Assembly (NCBI GenBank): GCA_903916085.1
Contig: CAIWVL010000223.1
Span: forward strand, 1-43,079
Direction: 5' to 3'
Origin: an uncultured Spartobacteria bacterium
GTDB taxonomy: Bacteria > Verrucomicrobiota > Verrucomicrobiia > Chthoniobacterales > Chthoniobacteraceae
DNA: 43,079 nucleotides
A program made the position numbers and the translations under genes. Positions 42,487 through 43,079 of this stretch are shown in pieces. Position 1 is the first letter of the stretch, and every line of letters starts with the position of its first letter. The notes below the pieces were generated by a model. That model searched no databases, was not told the origin of the DNA, and saw only the letters and a list, made by a program, of their open reading frames with translations.

Positions 42487-43079
42487 CTAATGCCCCATAC
42501 CGAGCGCCGTAACGGCTAAGTAAACCCCAAAACCACTGACCAAAATCCCAGCGAACCACATCGACCGTACCTTAGTAATCACACAAAACGTGCAAAGCAC
42601 CAATCCCATCTCGACAGTCAGATGCGCCCAATCCAAGCGAACAGCCTGATGATGCGCAACGTCGCTTTCGGCGGCCTTAGCTTTGGCTGCCTCCACACGC
42701 TCTACAGCAAGCTGTTGAAAGCGCTTCCCAGTCACAACTAATCCACCGGTGGTGTCGTTCTCAGATCCATCCTCATTGCGTACCGGAAACTGATCTACGC
42801 CCATCTTAATATCCTCTTCAGTAGTCTTATTCTTCGTGATGTAACCTTCCCAGCGCTTAATTTCGTTGTCGCGAAGATCTTCCGAGCCCTGTTTTAACGG
42901 AAAAAGCTTAGCGAACGCCATCGCCCGCTCCAGCTCCTCCAGTCGGGCGACCTTAGACTGAAACCGCAGAAACGCATTACTCGCCTCGACTTTGAGTTCA
43001 GCGCTCTGAGTCAAAAGTTGGCTCGCTTCGCTCTGTAATCGTAACACCGCGGCATGCTCACGATGCCCCAAAAAGGCGA
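42487..43079 (-). CDS. DUF4337-like membrane protein (5' truncated)
   Basis: On the minus strand the frame is open to the window edge, so the start is outside. About 197 residues remain. The first 60 form a charged helix with coiled-coil character (LLTQSAELKVEASNAFLRF). A second helix around residues 110-140 is Ala-rich (ERVEAAKAKAAESDVAHHQ). The end has two membrane helices (about 150-165 and 170-190: VEMGLVLCTFCVIT, WFAGILVSGFGVYLAV). This arrangement, with HHQAVRLDWAHLTVEMGLVLC, matches DUF4337 proteins, whose function is unknown. It converges with the dehydrogenase gene across the repeat element. Confidence 0.7.
   Translation of the reverse strand, partial: AFLGHREHAAVLRLQSEASQLLTQSAELKVEASNAFLRFQSKVARLEELERAMAFAKLFPLKQGSEDLRDNEIKRWEGYITKNKTTEEDIKMGVDQFPVRNEDGSENDTTGGLVVTGKRFQQLAVERVEAAKAKAAESDVAHHQAVRLDWAHLTVEMGLVLCTFCVITKVRSMWFAGILVSGFGVYLAVTALGMGH

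Noticed and set aside
42025-42519. Several frames of 79-101 codons in the 42-kb gap
   Set aside because: They pass through the inverted repeat on both strands in different phases, so the open frames reflect the repeat, not protein coding.

Overview
The window looks like chromosomal core DNA of a Gram-negative bacterium of the PVC superphylum, most likely Verrucomicrobiota. This is inference from gene content. The pointers are a double-length UvrA of 1822 aa with four ATP-binding cassettes, a PVC-type membrane-bound dehydrogenase/cytochrome c protein, an autotransporter with autotransporter-associated beta-strand repeats, and a paired set of CDP-paratose/tyvelose epimerase-like genes. The DNA is GC-rich. 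Genes are densely packed on both strands. Most start codons follow pyrimidine-rich leaders without a Shine-Dalgarno sequence; accB is the clear exception.

Layout. 1-5300 (+): the 3' part of an Mrp/ApbC iron-sulfur carrier gene, a small conserved-looking ORF, the pyrimidine genes pyrR-pyrB-pyrC, and a periplasmic HtrA/Deg protease. 5300-9230 (-): pheS-pheT with terminator-like hairpins downstream. 9360-15942 (+): a TerC-family membrane protein and the giant uvrA. 16189-20042: an SGNH hydrolase (-), an S4-domain RNA-binding protein (+), and the PVC cytochrome protein (-). 20287-25758 (+): four closely spaced genes, namely a GT-C/TMTC-like membrane protein with TPR repeats, a sugar epimerase, a family 2 glycosyltransferase and a second epimerase, read here as a glycosylation locus. 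25860-27977 (+): promoter, accB-accC and tRNA-Gly(GCC). 28115-30910 (+): a free-standing autotransporter with its own promoter and terminator-like hairpin. 31157-36878: tag (+), then on the minus strand a [2Fe-2S] ferredoxin-like protein, a metG-mlaE-mlaF-mlaD operon for lipid transport, and an N-acetylmuramoyl-L-alanine amidase. 37168-41961 (+): the tail-specific protease Prc, then a tagaturonate epimerase-like gene with a zinc-dependent dehydrogenase. 42070-43079: a palindromic repeat element and a truncated DUF4337-like gene (-).

The genes cover nucleotide synthesis (pyr), aminoacylation (pheST, metG, tRNA-Gly), fatty-acid precursor supply (accBC), DNA repair (uvrA, tag) and envelope upkeep (Deg, Prc, amidase, Mla, autotransporter). 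The least explained parts are the glycosylation locus at 20.3-25.8 kb, a repeat family with copies at about 2.65 kb and 42.1-42.3 kb (the latter inside a roughly 200-bp near-perfectly centred inverted repeat), and the tandem UvrA with an altered Walker B in its last cassette. I found no CRISPR array, insertion sequence, rRNA, prophage or clear defence system.
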